In this document: positions 1-7,257 of the stretch, piece after piece
How positions within the stretch are numbered: position 1 is the first letter of the stretch
How the letters are laid out: the number at the start of each line of letters is the position of its first letter
NCBI GenBank assembly: GCA_934229275.1
Contig: CAKQDN010000028.1
Span: forward strand, 1-22,774
Direction of reading: 5' to 3'
Source: an uncultured Clostridia bacterium
Lineage (GTDB): Bacteria; Bacillota; Clostridia; Christensenellales; Pumilibacteraceae
DNA: 22,774 bases
Translations under genes and position numbers: made by a program
Notes under the pieces: generated by a model
What the model saw: only the letters and a program-made list of their open reading frames with translations
Told to the model about the DNA's origin: nothing
The model's database searches: none

Positions 1-21
1 AATCAATCAAATAACGCAATA

Positions 22-56
22 AAGCCTCGGAATAAGCGAGTTCCGAGGCTTTTTTA
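22..56 (+). terminator. Intrinsic terminator of a gene upstream of the window
   Basis: An 11-bp perfect stem (22-32 paired with 41-51) with an 8-nt loop is followed directly by a T run. The T run lies on the plus-strand side, so it ends a plus-strand transcript that begins left of the window. No T run of note is on the other side, so it is not a good minus-strand terminator. Confidence 0.85.
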
Positions 57-96
57 ATGGAGCGTATAAGTTTTTTCCGTATAAGCGTTGCAAAAT

Positions 97-300
97 AAAA
101 AAACCCGCGAGAGCCGTGCACGAAACCCTTTCTGTAACCCGCCGCAGCAGGTGGGCAAGTCGACCGTGTTTTTTGTCTTCCACCTGTGTTGCTGTTTGCA
201 AGACTATGGCTTGACATATTCACGAGTACAAACAATCCCTTTTGATAAGATGCGGTTCCAAAATCTGAGTTTCGCACGTACACCGCAGGCATTTATCTAC
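97..300 (-). ncRNA. ssrS: Probable 6S RNA
   Basis: Read on the minus strand, an RNA of about 200 nt starts 7 nt after a good promoter and ends in a run of seven U. Its two ends form a long closing helix. The 5' arm (about 264-290, with CCTGCGGTGT and GTGCGAAACTC) pairs with the 3' arm (about 104-130, with GGGTTTCGTGCAC and CTCGCGGG) over roughly 20 bp with small bulges. The 3' arm's GGGTTACAG and CGGCTCTCG blocks recall E. coli 6S RNA (GGGUUACAG, CGGCAUCUCGG), and the 5' arm recalls CUGAGAUGUUCGC. Length, rod-like closing helix and own promoter fit 6S RNA, which binds sigma-A RNA polymerase and represses promoters in stationary phase. The identification is from memory of the family, not a covariance-model search. 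The short open reading frames on both strands here are not credible. Confidence 0.65.
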
Positions 301-306
301 ACCGAT

Positions 307-335
307 ATTATAATCTAAACGAGCGATAATTACAA
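307..335 (-). promoter_or_regulatory. Promoter of the 6S-like RNA
   Basis: On the minus strand, TTGTAA (335-330) and TATAAT (312-307) are separated by exactly 17 bp. Predicted transcription start is near 299-301, at the 5' arm of the closing helix. Confidence 0.75.
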
Positions 336-379
336 TAGATTTCCGTAAAATTTTCTTTAAAAAATTTTTGTAAAAACTA

Positions 380-408
380 TTGACAAACTCGGTCGTTTGT
401 GGTATAGG
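380..408 (+). promoter_or_regulatory. Plus-strand promoter with extended -10
   Basis: TTGACA (380-385), a 17-bp spacer and TATAGG (403-408) preceded by TGG, which gives an extended -10. Predicted start is about 414-416, on the ATG of the micro-ORF at 415. The transcript would run antisense into the 3' end of the DUF4886-like gene. Confidence 0.5.
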
Positions 409-414
409 AGCGAA

Positions 415-513
415 ATGTGCCGATGTTATTGTATATGCCTCGGTGCGATTATTTGCTTATCGTGTGCTTGTTTAATTTTCGGAAGCAAACCGATCGGCTA
501 CTCTAAGCGGTGA
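415..513 (+). CDS. Possible Cys-rich micro-protein, 32 aa (uncertain)
   Basis: A 32-codon frame begins at an ATG 6 nt after the -10 box at 403-408, so the message would be leaderless or nearly so. A GGAG stands only 4 nt before the ATG. Seven of 32 residues are Cys: C2, C4, C6 and C8 alternate, then C14, C17 and C19. These sit in a hydrophobic stretch, followed by a short basic tail. The last 42 nt overlap, antisense, the end of the DUF4886-like gene. I recognise no family. It may equally be a chance frame in a transcript that works as antisense or small RNA. Support is only the promoter geometry and the odd composition. Confidence 0.2.
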   Translation: MCRCYCICLGAIICLSCACLIFGSKPIGYSKR

Positions 514-1257
514 TTTAATTGCGTTTACCACGCTCTCGGCGCATATGTTTTTTTGTTTATCGGTAACGCCGTCGGGAGCAAAACCGACATCGTGCGCGTT
601 TACTTTGCAAAGAGCGCAAACGAGCGTCAGCCCTGCAATATATCTGCCGATGTCGTACGAGAGATGAAATCCGTCGCGTGTGAGCGTGTCGCCGAGAAAA
701 GAGGCTCGTGCGTTCTGGATTGCCGTTCCGTTCGGTATGATATAATCGAAGTTTTTCGTAAGAACCTGCGATTTGACGCTGTCGATTATGGCGTTATACA
801 TGGAAATCTGACAATGATCGTATTTTGCAAAATCGCCGTGAGCGCTGTCGCTCTGATATGCCCACGTCATATTCCATGCGAATTCGAAATCGGGATTCGT
901 CGCGACCGATTTGACGTAATCCATTAGATTTTGCAGATTGCCGTACGAAGACGGTATGCCGCTGAATCCGCTTGCCTGCTGTAAAGAAATTATGTTCCAA
1001 TCGGCAAACTCAATTCCGTATTCGAGCGTTTTGCCGGGATGATGAGCCCATTCGCCGTTTTCGTATACCTGAAAATCGTACGCTGCGGCATTGCTCTTTG
1101 CGTTTTCGAAGTGTGTATCGATACTGCATCCGCCGATGTACATATTGCACGCCAGAACTTTTTCTATTCCGGAAGAGTGAGCAATGTCGTAAACGTAACG
1201 CACCGTATCTTCCGAAAAACTGTTGCCGATCATCAATAATTTCAATTCTTTAATCAT
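472..1257 (-). CDS. DUF4886-like SGNH-fold protein
   Basis: 261 aa, probably cytoplasmic: no signal peptide or membrane segment is seen. The N-terminus has a GNSFS block (11-15, with S13 as the expected nucleophile of SGNH/GDSL hydrolases). NMYIGGCSI (38-46) and LQQASGF (92-98) follow, and DGFHLS (195-200) near the C-terminus supplies the D-x-x-H of block V (D195, H198). This order is what I recall for DUF4886 proteins, an SGNH-like family whose substrates are generally unknown, with esterase or carbohydrate deacetylase as the usual guess. The ATG overlaps the stop of the upstream DUF6062-like gene by 4 nt (ATGA), so the two are probably translationally coupled and share the promoter at 1965-1993. 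No clear terminator follows, and readthrough toward the 6S-like RNA is possible. Family assignment is good; the reaction is unknown. Confidence 0.8.
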   Translation of the reverse strand: MIKELKLLMIGNSFSEDTVRYVYDIAHSSGIEKVLACNMYIGGCSIDTHFENAKSNAAAYDFQVYENGEWAHHPGKTLEYGIEFADWNIISLQQASGFSGIPSSYGNLQNLMDYVKSVATNPDFEFAWNMTWAYQSDSAHGDFAKYDHCQISMYNAIIDSVKSQVLTKNFDYIIPNGTAIQNARASFLGDTLTRDGFHLSYDIGRYIAGLTLVCALCKVNAHDVGFAPDGVTDKQKNICAESVVNAIKSPLRVADRFASEN

Positions 1258-1928
1258 AATACGTCGCCTTTAAGAATTTTTATCGCTTCGGCTATGGCGT
1301 TGTCATATCGATCGGAAACGCGTCCTGCGTTACGGTAGTCGAATTTGCTTGCGAACATGTTAAGATCGCTTTCCGCCTTGTCGAGTGCTTTTTTCTGTAC
1401 GTTTATCAGCGTTTCGAGGTATTTATCCGCGCTTTTTCCGGCATACGAAACGTATTGTAAAAGCCGGGTGAAGTGTTTCATGCAAAAACCTTTGCTTTCT
1501 GCAAAAAGAGAGGGAAAATCTTTTTCGTTGTCAAACATTTGCGCGACGGTGTAGGAATAGCGAACCATCATTTCGTCCACGGTGTCGCAGATGACGCATG
1601 TGTCGAGATTTTCGCCGAGATCGTGAGCGAGCACCTTTGACTGCTTCGCCTTTTTGATTTCGCGGATGTTTTTATTTACGGTTTCGATTCTCGTGGCGAA
1701 TTGCAGAGCCGTACCTAATTTGTTATCGCCTCTGTACAAAGCAAGCGTGTGCCGAGTGCAAAAGCCGCGCTCGTTTACGCGTACTCTGTATTCCGGCTGC
1801 ATTACCGCTTCTCCGAGATATTGTTTAACCAATCTCTGCTCGCTCATCTTGTAGATTCGGCACATGGGACAATCGTCATGTTCTTTAAAAGCGTCCCAAA
1901 CCGGGGTCGTCTGAATATGATACTGCAT
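1254..1928 (-). CDS. DUF6062-like protein
   Basis: 224 aa from the ATG at 1928, which has GGAG at a good distance. A frame extended upstream to 1976 lacks a ribosome site and would cover the -10 box of the promoter. The protein opens with a TTPVWDAFKEHDDCPMCRI region holding a Cx2C pair. It continues with GFCTRH, a second Cx2C pair in TCVICDT, and GFCMKHF. Paired Cx2C and FCxxH elements repeated in two halves suggest metal binding (inference). The layout is what I recall for the DUF6062 family of Clostridia, of unknown function. It is the first gene of a two-gene operon with the DUF4886-like gene (4-nt overlap), so the two may act in one process. No signal peptide is visible. Confidence 0.75.
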   Translation of the reverse strand: MQYHIQTTPVWDAFKEHDDCPMCRIYKMSEQRLVKQYLGEAVMQPEYRVRVNERGFCTRHTLALYRGDNKLGTALQFATRIETVNKNIREIKKAKQSKVLAHDLGENLDTCVICDTVDEMMVRYSYTVAQMFDNEKDFPSLFAESKGFCMKHFTRLLQYVSYAGKSADKYLETLINVQKKALDKAESDLNMFASKFDYRNAGRVSDRYDNAIAEAIKILKGDVL

Positions 1929-1964
1929 AAAAATCTCCGCTATGGAATAGAATTTACGAGAAAT

Positions 1965-1993
1965 ATTATACAGCATCGGAGTGAAAAATGCAA
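1965..1993 (-). promoter_or_regulatory. Promoter of the DUF6062-DUF4886 operon
   Basis: On the minus strand, TTGCAT (1993-1988), 17 bp, TATAAT (1970-1965). Predicted start is near 1958, giving a leader of about 30 nt with the GGAG site. The -35 box covers the start codon of the divergent gene at 1988. Confidence 0.65.
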
Positions 1994-2737
1994 GATTTTT
2001 ACGGCGATACGCCTTTTATAATATCAAATAAAAAACGGAAAAAACACATTTCTCGCGGCGAAACCGTCACGATAGGCGTCAGTGCGTCTTTTATCGCGAA
2101 AATAGCATTTGTAGCCGTCGTCATCGTGCTGGTCGCGGGATTTTTGGTTTTCAGATTCGCGTTTACCGTACGCACGGACGGACGCGAGTATTTCGTCGTG
2201 TGTTTTTACGACGGGCAGGATAAGGCTGTGGCGGAGAACATAAGTCGTGATCTGATTGCTTCGGGCGGCAGCGGATATATTGTCGCAGGAGGAACGTATA
2301 AGGTGTACGGCGGCGTTTATGTCAGTCGTGCGGATGCCGAAGCGGTTGCCGCTCGCCGAAACGAAGCGTTTGTCGAATCGGTGGGATGGGAAGAGGAAAA
2401 ACTGTTGTTTTCGGCGTCGGCAGAAGCAAGTACGGTAAGAGCCGCTTTATCGGAATATGCCGCTTGCGTAGACGCATTGGCTCGGGAAACGGACAACATC
2501 GTTAATGAAAAGCAAACTCCGTCCGCGGTAAAAGCGTATGCGGCGGCAGAGGCTAAACTTTTCAACGAGTATTCGGCAAAACTCGCAGATAAAAATCTGT
2601 CCGTTTTGTTCGAAAGAGCAGCGCTCTCGCTCGGGAATTTCGTCGATGGCCGGGACGCCGATTTTCTGTCCGCGCTTCGATATGTCACTCAGGATCTCAT
2701 CGTGCTCAGAAGTTCGATAAACCTATCAAAAAAGTAG
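1988..2737 (+). CDS. Single-pass membrane protein with SPOR-like segment
   Basis: 249 aa. GGAG stands 7 nt before the ATG. A basic N-terminal cytoplasmic stretch (residues 1-35, with KKRKK at 15-19) is followed by one transmembrane helix at about 36-58 and an outside domain, so it is type II with the C-terminus out. Residues about 66-125 (YFVVCFYDGQ, then YIVAGGTYKVYGGVYVSRAD) look like a SPOR fold: beta-alpha-beta with a Y-x-V-x-x-G-x-Y strand. SPOR domains bind denuded peptidoglycan at division sites or in spore formation. The remainder (about 140-249) is Ala-rich and predicted helical. The family match is by eye and weak, and the function is unknown. It diverges from the DUF6062 operon. 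I find no convincing promoter of its own; a TATTAT at 1964-1969 lacks a good -35. No clear terminator follows. Confidence 0.7.
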   Translation: MQDFYGDTPFIISNKKRKKHISRGETVTIGVSASFIAKIAFVAVVIVLVAGFLVFRFAFTVRTDGREYFVVCFYDGQDKAVAENISRDLIASGGSGYIVAGGTYKVYGGVYVSRADAEAVAARRNEAFVESVGWEEEKLLFSASAEASTVRAALSEYAACVDALARETDNIVNEKQTPSAVKAYAAAEAKLFNEYSAKLADKNLSVLFERAALSLGNFVDGRDADFLSALRYVTQDLIVLRSSINLSKK

Positions 2738-2870
2738 GTAAAAGGGCTTTCTGAAGGCACAAATTCCGTTTTCGGCATGCAATTTTTGTAAAAAACTGCA
2801 AACGCCGGTTTGAAAGCAAAAATAAATACAAATAAATCTATAGAAATTTCCGGATACGAGCAAAAAACGC
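2738..2870 (+). other. Intergenic stretch before the hydrogenase promoter
   Basis: AT-rich sequence between the membrane protein gene and the hydrogenase promoter. A weak imperfect inverted repeat lies at about 2779-2799 without a following T run. I see no credible gene or terminator in it. Confidence 0.4.
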
Positions 2871-2899
2871 TTGAAAATTTGTTTCGATTATGATAAAAT
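2871..2899 (+). promoter_or_regulatory. Promoter of the hydrogenase operon
   Basis: TTGAAA (2871-2876), a 17-bp spacer and TAAAAT (2894-2899). Predicted start is near 2906, which leaves a leader of about 149 nt before hydC. Confidence 0.75.
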
Positions 2900-2905
2900 A
2901 GTTGG

Positions 2906-3054
2906 CGGAGCGTGTAGCGAGCGCAATATTTAGTGCAGATTCCTTTGAGGACAAGCACCGATGCGGCGTCGGTCCGCGCAAAAAACAAGTAAATGTCGTC
3001 CGGTTTTCCTCGAGAGGGTTTTGCCGGACGGAAAATCTACGTAAGGAGAGTAAT
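2906..3054 (+). promoter_or_regulatory. Structured 5' leader of the hydrogenase operon
   Basis: About 149 nt of untranslated leader with three candidate hairpins. First, GTGC (2933-2936) pairs with GCAC (2955-2958) around an inner TCC/GGA stem. Second, ACCGA (2957-2961) pairs with TCGGT (2969-2973), which competes with the first for two bases. Third, CGTCCGG (2997-3003) pairs with CCGGACG (3024-3030), enclosing an inner CCT/AGG stem. No T run follows the third hairpin, so attenuation by termination is not obvious. The ribosome site AAGGAGAG comes about 13 nt later. I match no known riboswitch. Confidence 0.45.
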
Positions 3055-3537
3055 ATGAGCAATCAAATTATCGGAACAGAAGCGCAGGCTAAAGAACTTG
3101 ACGCGGCTCTCGAAGAACTGAAAAACGTTCCCGGTCCCGTCATGAAAGCCATGCAGAAAGCGCAGGAAATCTACGGCTATCTTCCCATCGAGATTCAGTC
3201 CAAGATCGCTAAAACTTTCGGCGTATCGCTTGAAGAAGTTTACGGTATCGCAACCTTCTACGCGCAGTTCAATCTGCAGGCGAAAGGTAAGTACACGATA
3301 GGCATTTGCCTCGGTACCGCTTGTTACGTCAAAGGCAGCGGCGACGTGCTTCTCAAATTCAAGGAAAGACTGGGTATCGACGCCGGACAAACGACCGAGG
3401 ACAGAAAGTACACTCTTGACGCGACCAGATGCATCGGATGTTGCGGACTCGCGCCCGTGCTTGCGGTCAACGGCGAAGTTTACGGCAATCTTAAAACCGA
3501 CGACGTGGACGTCATTCTTGCTAAATACGCAGAATAA
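3055..3537 (+). CDS. hydC: NAD-linked [FeFe]-hydrogenase subunit C (NuoE-like)
   Basis: 160 aa, the usual length of the NuoE/HydC family. It carries a thioredoxin-fold [2Fe-2S] site with ligands C85, C90, C126 and C130 (ICLGTACY and RCIGCCG). The N-terminal helical bundle contains YGYLP (40-44) and EVYGIATFYAQF (61-72), typical of NuoE. In the heterotrimeric bifurcating hydrogenase this subunit docks on HydB and takes part in electron transfer near the NAD/FMN site. The ATG at 3055 follows AAGGAGAG; the frame is open upstream to 2902 but lacks a ribosome site there and falls in the leader. It is the first gene of hydC-hydB-hydA, with hydB 36 nt downstream. Alternative names are HndA and NADH dehydrogenase subunit E. 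Cytoplasmic. Confidence 0.93.
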   Translation: MSNQIIGTEAQAKELDAALEELKNVPGPVMKAMQKAQEIYGYLPIEIQSKIAKTFGVSLEEVYGIATFYAQFNLQAKGKYTIGICLGTACYVKGSGDVLLKFKERLGIDAGQTTEDRKYTLDATRCIGCCGLAPVLAVNGEVYGNLKTDDVDVILAKYAE

Positions 3538-3573
3538 GCCGCAGCGTTCGACATAACGGAGGATTTTTCATAA

Positions 3574-5478
3574 ATGAAAACTATTGAAGAAATAAACGCT
3601 ATCCGCGACAATATGATGGTTCATCTCGAGAACCGCGTCGTCGGCGGAAAGAAAAACGAAAAAGCCAAGGAAAGAGCGCACATTCTGGTCTGCGGAGGTA
3701 CGGGATGTACTTCCGGTCACAGTAAGGATATTCACGACGAATTCGTTAAAGTGCTTGCGGAAAAAGGGCTCACCGAGGAAATCAATCTGGTAACCACCGG
3801 CTGCTTCGGCCTTTGCGCAAAAGGTCCGATCGTGGTCGTTTATCCCGACGGCACGTTCTATCAGCACGTCAAGCCCGCAGACGTTCGCGAAATCGTCGAA
3901 GAGCATATCATCGGCGGAAAATTCGTGGACAGACTGCTCGGAGCGGAACGCGACGAAAACGGGAATCACATTTCCTTTAATAAATCCAAATTCTATAAAG
4001 ATCAACGCCGCGTCGTTCTTCGTAACTGCGGTTTGATCGACCCCGAAAATATCGACGAATATCTCGCTTATAACGGCTATCAGGCGTATAAGAAGGCTGT
4101 CACCGAAATGACTCCGCAGGGCGTTATCGACGAAGTTATGAAGTCGGGTCTGCGTGGCAGAGGCGGTGCCGGCTTCTTAACCGGAAGAAAGTGGCAGTTT
4201 GCTCACGATTCCGTAAACGACACCAAATACGTCGTATGTAACGCCGACGAAGGCGATCCCGGCGCGTTCATGGACAGATCGGTCCTCGAAGGAGATCCGC
4301 ACGCGCTCATCGAAGCGATGATGATCGCAGGTTACGCAATCGGAGCAGAGCAAGGCTACGTCTACGTTCGTGCGGAATATCCTATCGCCGTTCACAGACT
4401 TCAGGTTGCAATCGGACAGGCTCTCGAGTACGGAATTCTGGGCGACAACGCAATGGGGCTCGGACATAAGTTCAACATCGAACTTCGTCTGGGCGCAGGC
4501 GCATTCGTATGCGGAGAAGAAACCGCTCTTCTCAACTCCACCGAAGGTAAGCGCGGCGAACCTCGTCAGCGTCCGCCTTTCCCTGCGGTAAAAGGTTTGT
4601 TCGGAAAACCCACGCTCATCAACAACGTCGAAACGTACGCAAACATCGCGCAGATCATCTATAACGGCGCCGACTGGTTTAATCAGGTCGGAACCGAAAA
4701 GAGTAAGGGTACGAAAGTATTCGCTCTCGGCGGAAAAATCGTAAACACCGGACTCGTCGAAATTCCCATGGGTACGACGCTTCGTACCATCATCGAGGAA
4801 ATCGGCGGCGGCATCCCCAACGGCAAGAAGTTCAAGGCCGCTCAGACCGGCGGACCTTCCGGCGGATGTATCCCGGCTTCTCTCATCGATACTCCTATCG
4901 ACTACGATAACCTTATCGCAATCGGCTCCATGATGGGCTCCGGCGGACTTATCGTCATGGACGAAGACAACTGCATGGTCGATATCGCGAAATTCTTCCT
5001 CGAATTCACCGTCGACGAATCCTGCGGTAAGTGCACGCCCTGCCGTATCGGCAACAAGCGTCTTTACGAAATGCTCGACAAGGTCACCAAAGGCGAAGCG
5101 ACCATGGAAGACCTCGACAAGATGGAACAGTTGTGCTACTACATAAAGGAAAATTCTATGTGCGGATTAGGTCAGACCGCGCCCAACCCGGTTCTGTCCA
5201 CCATGAGATACTTCCGCGACGAATACATCGCTCACGTCCGCGATAAGAAATGCCCCGCAGGCGTATGTAAGGCGCTGGTTTCGTACGAAGTCATGAAAGA
5301 CAAGTGCATCGGCTGCAAAGCGTGCCTGCGCGCATGCCCCGTCGGCGCAATCAGCGTAAACGAATACGGCGAAGTCATGGAAGGAAAACGTCTTCCCTAC
5401 GTTTGCATCGATACGACCAAGTGCATTAAGTGCGGCAGTTGTATAGCGACCTGCAAGTTCCACGCAATCAAGAAATAA
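3574..5478 (+). CDS. hydB: NAD-linked [FeFe]-hydrogenase subunit B (NuoF-like)
   Basis: 634 aa, full length for HydB/HndC. Domains in order are: a thioredoxin-like [2Fe-2S] domain (C40, C45, C77, C81); the NuoF core with the FMN/NAD-binding glycine-rich GRGGAGFLTGRKW (195-207), followed by CNADEGDPGAFMDR and CGEETAL; the [4Fe-4S] site SCGKCTPCR (C484, C487, C490) with C530; a Cys pair C560/C565 of the kind conserved before the ferredoxin domain; and a C-terminal 2x[4Fe-4S] ferredoxin (C578, C581, C584, C588 and C617, C620, C623, C627). It oxidises or reduces NAD(H) at FMN, and in bifurcating enzymes it is the site where NADH and ferredoxin electrons meet. The start has CGGAGG about 11 nt upstream, slightly long spacing. 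All expected cluster ligands are present. Bifurcation is inferred from the HydABC architecture, not shown. Confidence 0.95.
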   Translation: MKTIEEINAIRDNMMVHLENRVVGGKKNEKAKERAHILVCGGTGCTSGHSKDIHDEFVKVLAEKGLTEEINLVTTGCFGLCAKGPIVVVYPDGTFYQHVKPADVREIVEEHIIGGKFVDRLLGAERDENGNHISFNKSKFYKDQRRVVLRNCGLIDPENIDEYLAYNGYQAYKKAVTEMTPQGVIDEVMKSGLRGRGGAGFLTGRKWQFAHDSVNDTKYVVCNADEGDPGAFMDRSVLEGDPHALIEAMMIAGYAIGAEQGYVYVRAEYPIAVHRLQVAIGQALEYGILGDNAMGLGHKFNIELRLGAGAFVCGEETALLNSTEGKRGEPRQRPPFPAVKGLFGKPTLINNVETYANIAQIIYNGADWFNQVGTEKSKGTKVFALGGKIVNTGLVEIPMGTTLRTIIEEIGGGIPNGKKFKAAQTGGPSGGCIPASLIDTPIDYDNLIAIGSMMGSGGLIVMDEDNCMVDIAKFFLEFTVDESCGKCTPCRIGNKRLYEMLDKVTKGEATMEDLDKMEQLCYYIKENSMCGLGQTAPNPVLSTMRYFRDEYIAHVRDKKCPAGVCKALVSYEVMKDKCIGCKACLRACPVGAISVNEYGEVMEGKRLPYVCIDTTKCIKCGSCIATCKFHAIKK

Positions 5479-5488
5479 TTGAGGTGTT

Positions 5489-7237
5489 ATGATGAAAAAC
5501 GTTACTTTAAAAATAAATAATACGTCGGTCACCGTACCGGAAGGAACTCGCATTCTCGACGCTGCACGTCAGGCAGGTTTCGATATACCCACCCTTTGCT
5601 ACCTTAAAGACGTAACCAACGAAGGTAGTTGCCGTATGTGCGTCGTCGAAGTCAAGGGCGCAAGAAGCCTCGTCGTTTCCTGCGTCGGAACCGTAGCGGA
5701 AGGAATGGAAGTATTTACCAATACTCCTAAGGTCATTGCTTCTCGCAAGACCACGCTCGAACTCATGCTCAGCAACCACAAGAGAGAATGTCTTTCCTGC
5801 GTGCGTAGCACCAATTGCGAATTGCAGAAACTCGCTCTCGAATACGGCTGCGACGATAAGCGTTTCGAAGGCGAACATACGCATGTAACCGTAGAAGCGG
5901 TTAACCCCTATCTCGTTCGCGATAACGATAAATGTATTCTGTGCCGCAGATGCGTCGCAATGTGCTCCAAAATTCAGTCGGTCGGCGTCATCGGCGCAAA
6001 CCGCCGCGGATTCAACACCGAAATCGGATGCGCGTTCAACCGTAACCTCGGCGACGTAGACTGCGTTGCCTGCGGACAGTGCATTAAAGTATGCCCGACC
6101 GGCGCACTCACCGAAGTGGACGACACCGATAAGGTCATCGCCGCTCTCAACGATCCGAACAAATACGTCATTTTCGGAACCGCACCGTCCGTCCGCGTCG
6201 CGCTCGGCGAAGAATTCGGCAATCCCATCGGAACCGATGCTGAAGGTAAAATGGTTGCCGCAATCAAGAGAGTGGGTGCAGACAAGGTGTTCGACGTCAA
6301 TATGACCGCAGACCTTACCATCATGGAAGAAGGAACGGAACTGTTGCAGCGTTTAAGCGATAAAAACGCAGTGCTGCCCATGATTACCAGTTGCAGCCCC
6401 GGATGGATCAGATTTATCGAATTCAACTATCCGGAACTTCTGGGACATCTGTCCTCCTGCAAATCTCCGCAGCAAATGTTCGGCGCAGTCATGAAAACGT
6501 ACTACGCTCAGGCAAATAACATCGATCCCAAGGATATTTACGTCGTTTCCTGCATGCCCTGTACGGCAAAGAAAGCGGAAATTCTCCGCGACGATCAGGC
6601 TGCAAGCGGCTATCCCGATATCGACGTCGTTCTCACGACTCGCGAACTGGCTCGCCTTATCAAGAAATACGGCATCAACTTCAATAACCTTCCGAACGAA
6701 CAGTTCGACGATCCTATCGGTTACGGCACTACCGCAGGTCTTATCTTCGGAGCAACCGGCGGCGTTATGGAAGCGGCACTTCGTACCGTTTCCGAACTCG
6801 TTACCGGAAAGACTCTCGAAAAACTCGATTTCGAAGCCGTACGCGGCGTAGAAGGTATCAAGGAAGCGACCGTAACGCTCGGTGACAAAACGCTTAAAGT
6901 CGCAGCGGTCAACACCTTGTCCAAGGCAAGAGAAGTCATGGAACAGATCAAACGCGGCGAGTGCGATTACACGTTCATCGAAATCATGGCTTGCCCCGGC
7001 GGATGCGTAAACGGAGGCGGACAGCCTATCGTATCTTCCGAACTGCTCAATAAGGGCGTCGATCCGAGAGCACTTCGTGCTGCCGCTATCTACAAAATGG
7101 ATAAAGACAGCCCGATCAGAAAGAGTCACGAAAACCCGGTTATTAAGAAACTCTACGCAGAGTATTTTGAAAAACCCGGCAGCCACAAGGCTCACGAAAT
7201 ATTGCACACTTCGTACGTCAAGCGCGAAAAGATGTAA
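5489..7237 (+). CDS. hydA: [FeFe]-hydrogenase catalytic subunit A
   Basis: 582 aa. It has an N-terminal [2Fe-2S] domain (C37, C48, C51, C65), a His-Cys [4Fe-4S] site (H97, C101, C104, C110), two ferredoxin [4Fe-4S] sites (C149, C152, C155, C159 and C192, C195, C198, C202), and the H-cluster domain. The H-cluster motifs are L1 TSCSPGW (300-306), L2 MPCTAKKAE (356-364; C358, E364) and L3 EIMACPGGCVNGGGQ (498-512; C502, C506). It makes or consumes H2 in the cytoplasm with HydB and HydC. The L1 motif has Ser303 where single-subunit enzymes have the second Cys. The TSCSPxW form is one I recall from other multimeric NAD(P)-linked hydrogenases. Two in-frame ATGs, at 5489 and 5492, follow GAGGTG; the second has the better spacing. 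The maturases HydE, HydF and HydG are not in the window and must lie elsewhere. Confidence 0.96.
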   Translation: MMKNVTLKINNTSVTVPEGTRILDAARQAGFDIPTLCYLKDVTNEGSCRMCVVEVKGARSLVVSCVGTVAEGMEVFTNTPKVIASRKTTLELMLSNHKRECLSCVRSTNCELQKLALEYGCDDKRFEGEHTHVTVEAVNPYLVRDNDKCILCRRCVAMCSKIQSVGVIGANRRGFNTEIGCAFNRNLGDVDCVACGQCIKVCPTGALTEVDDTDKVIAALNDPNKYVIFGTAPSVRVALGEEFGNPIGTDAEGKMVAAIKRVGADKVFDVNMTADLTIMEEGTELLQRLSDKNAVLPMITSCSPGWIRFIEFNYPELLGHLSSCKSPQQMFGAVMKTYYAQANNIDPKDIYVVSCMPCTAKKAEILRDDQAASGYPDIDVVLTTRELARLIKKYGINFNNLPNEQFDDPIGYGTTAGLIFGATGGVMEAALRTVSELVTGKTLEKLDFEAVRGVEGIKEATVTLGDKTLKVAAVNTLSKAREVMEQIKRGECDYTFIEIMACPGGCVNGGGQPIVSSELLNKGVDPRALRAAAIYKMDKDSPIRKSHENPVIKKLYAEYFEKPGSHKAHEILHTSYVKREKM

Positions 7238-7257
7238 TAAATTCAGATAAATACGGC

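Noticed and set aside
7..318. Short open frames on both strands (64 and 76 codons)
   Set aside because: They overlap the 6S-like RNA, lack ribosome sites and have no protein-like composition.
398..402. Single GTGGT sequences at the promoters near 398, 15801 and 19517 as further MraZ sites
   Set aside because: No 10-bp partner at any of them. The GGT is explained by the TGG of an extended -10.
2902..3054. Upstream extension of hydC by 51 codons
   Set aside because: The extension starts at or before the predicted transcription start, has no ribosome site and covers the structured leader. The ATG at 3055 has AAGGAGAG and the family N-terminus.
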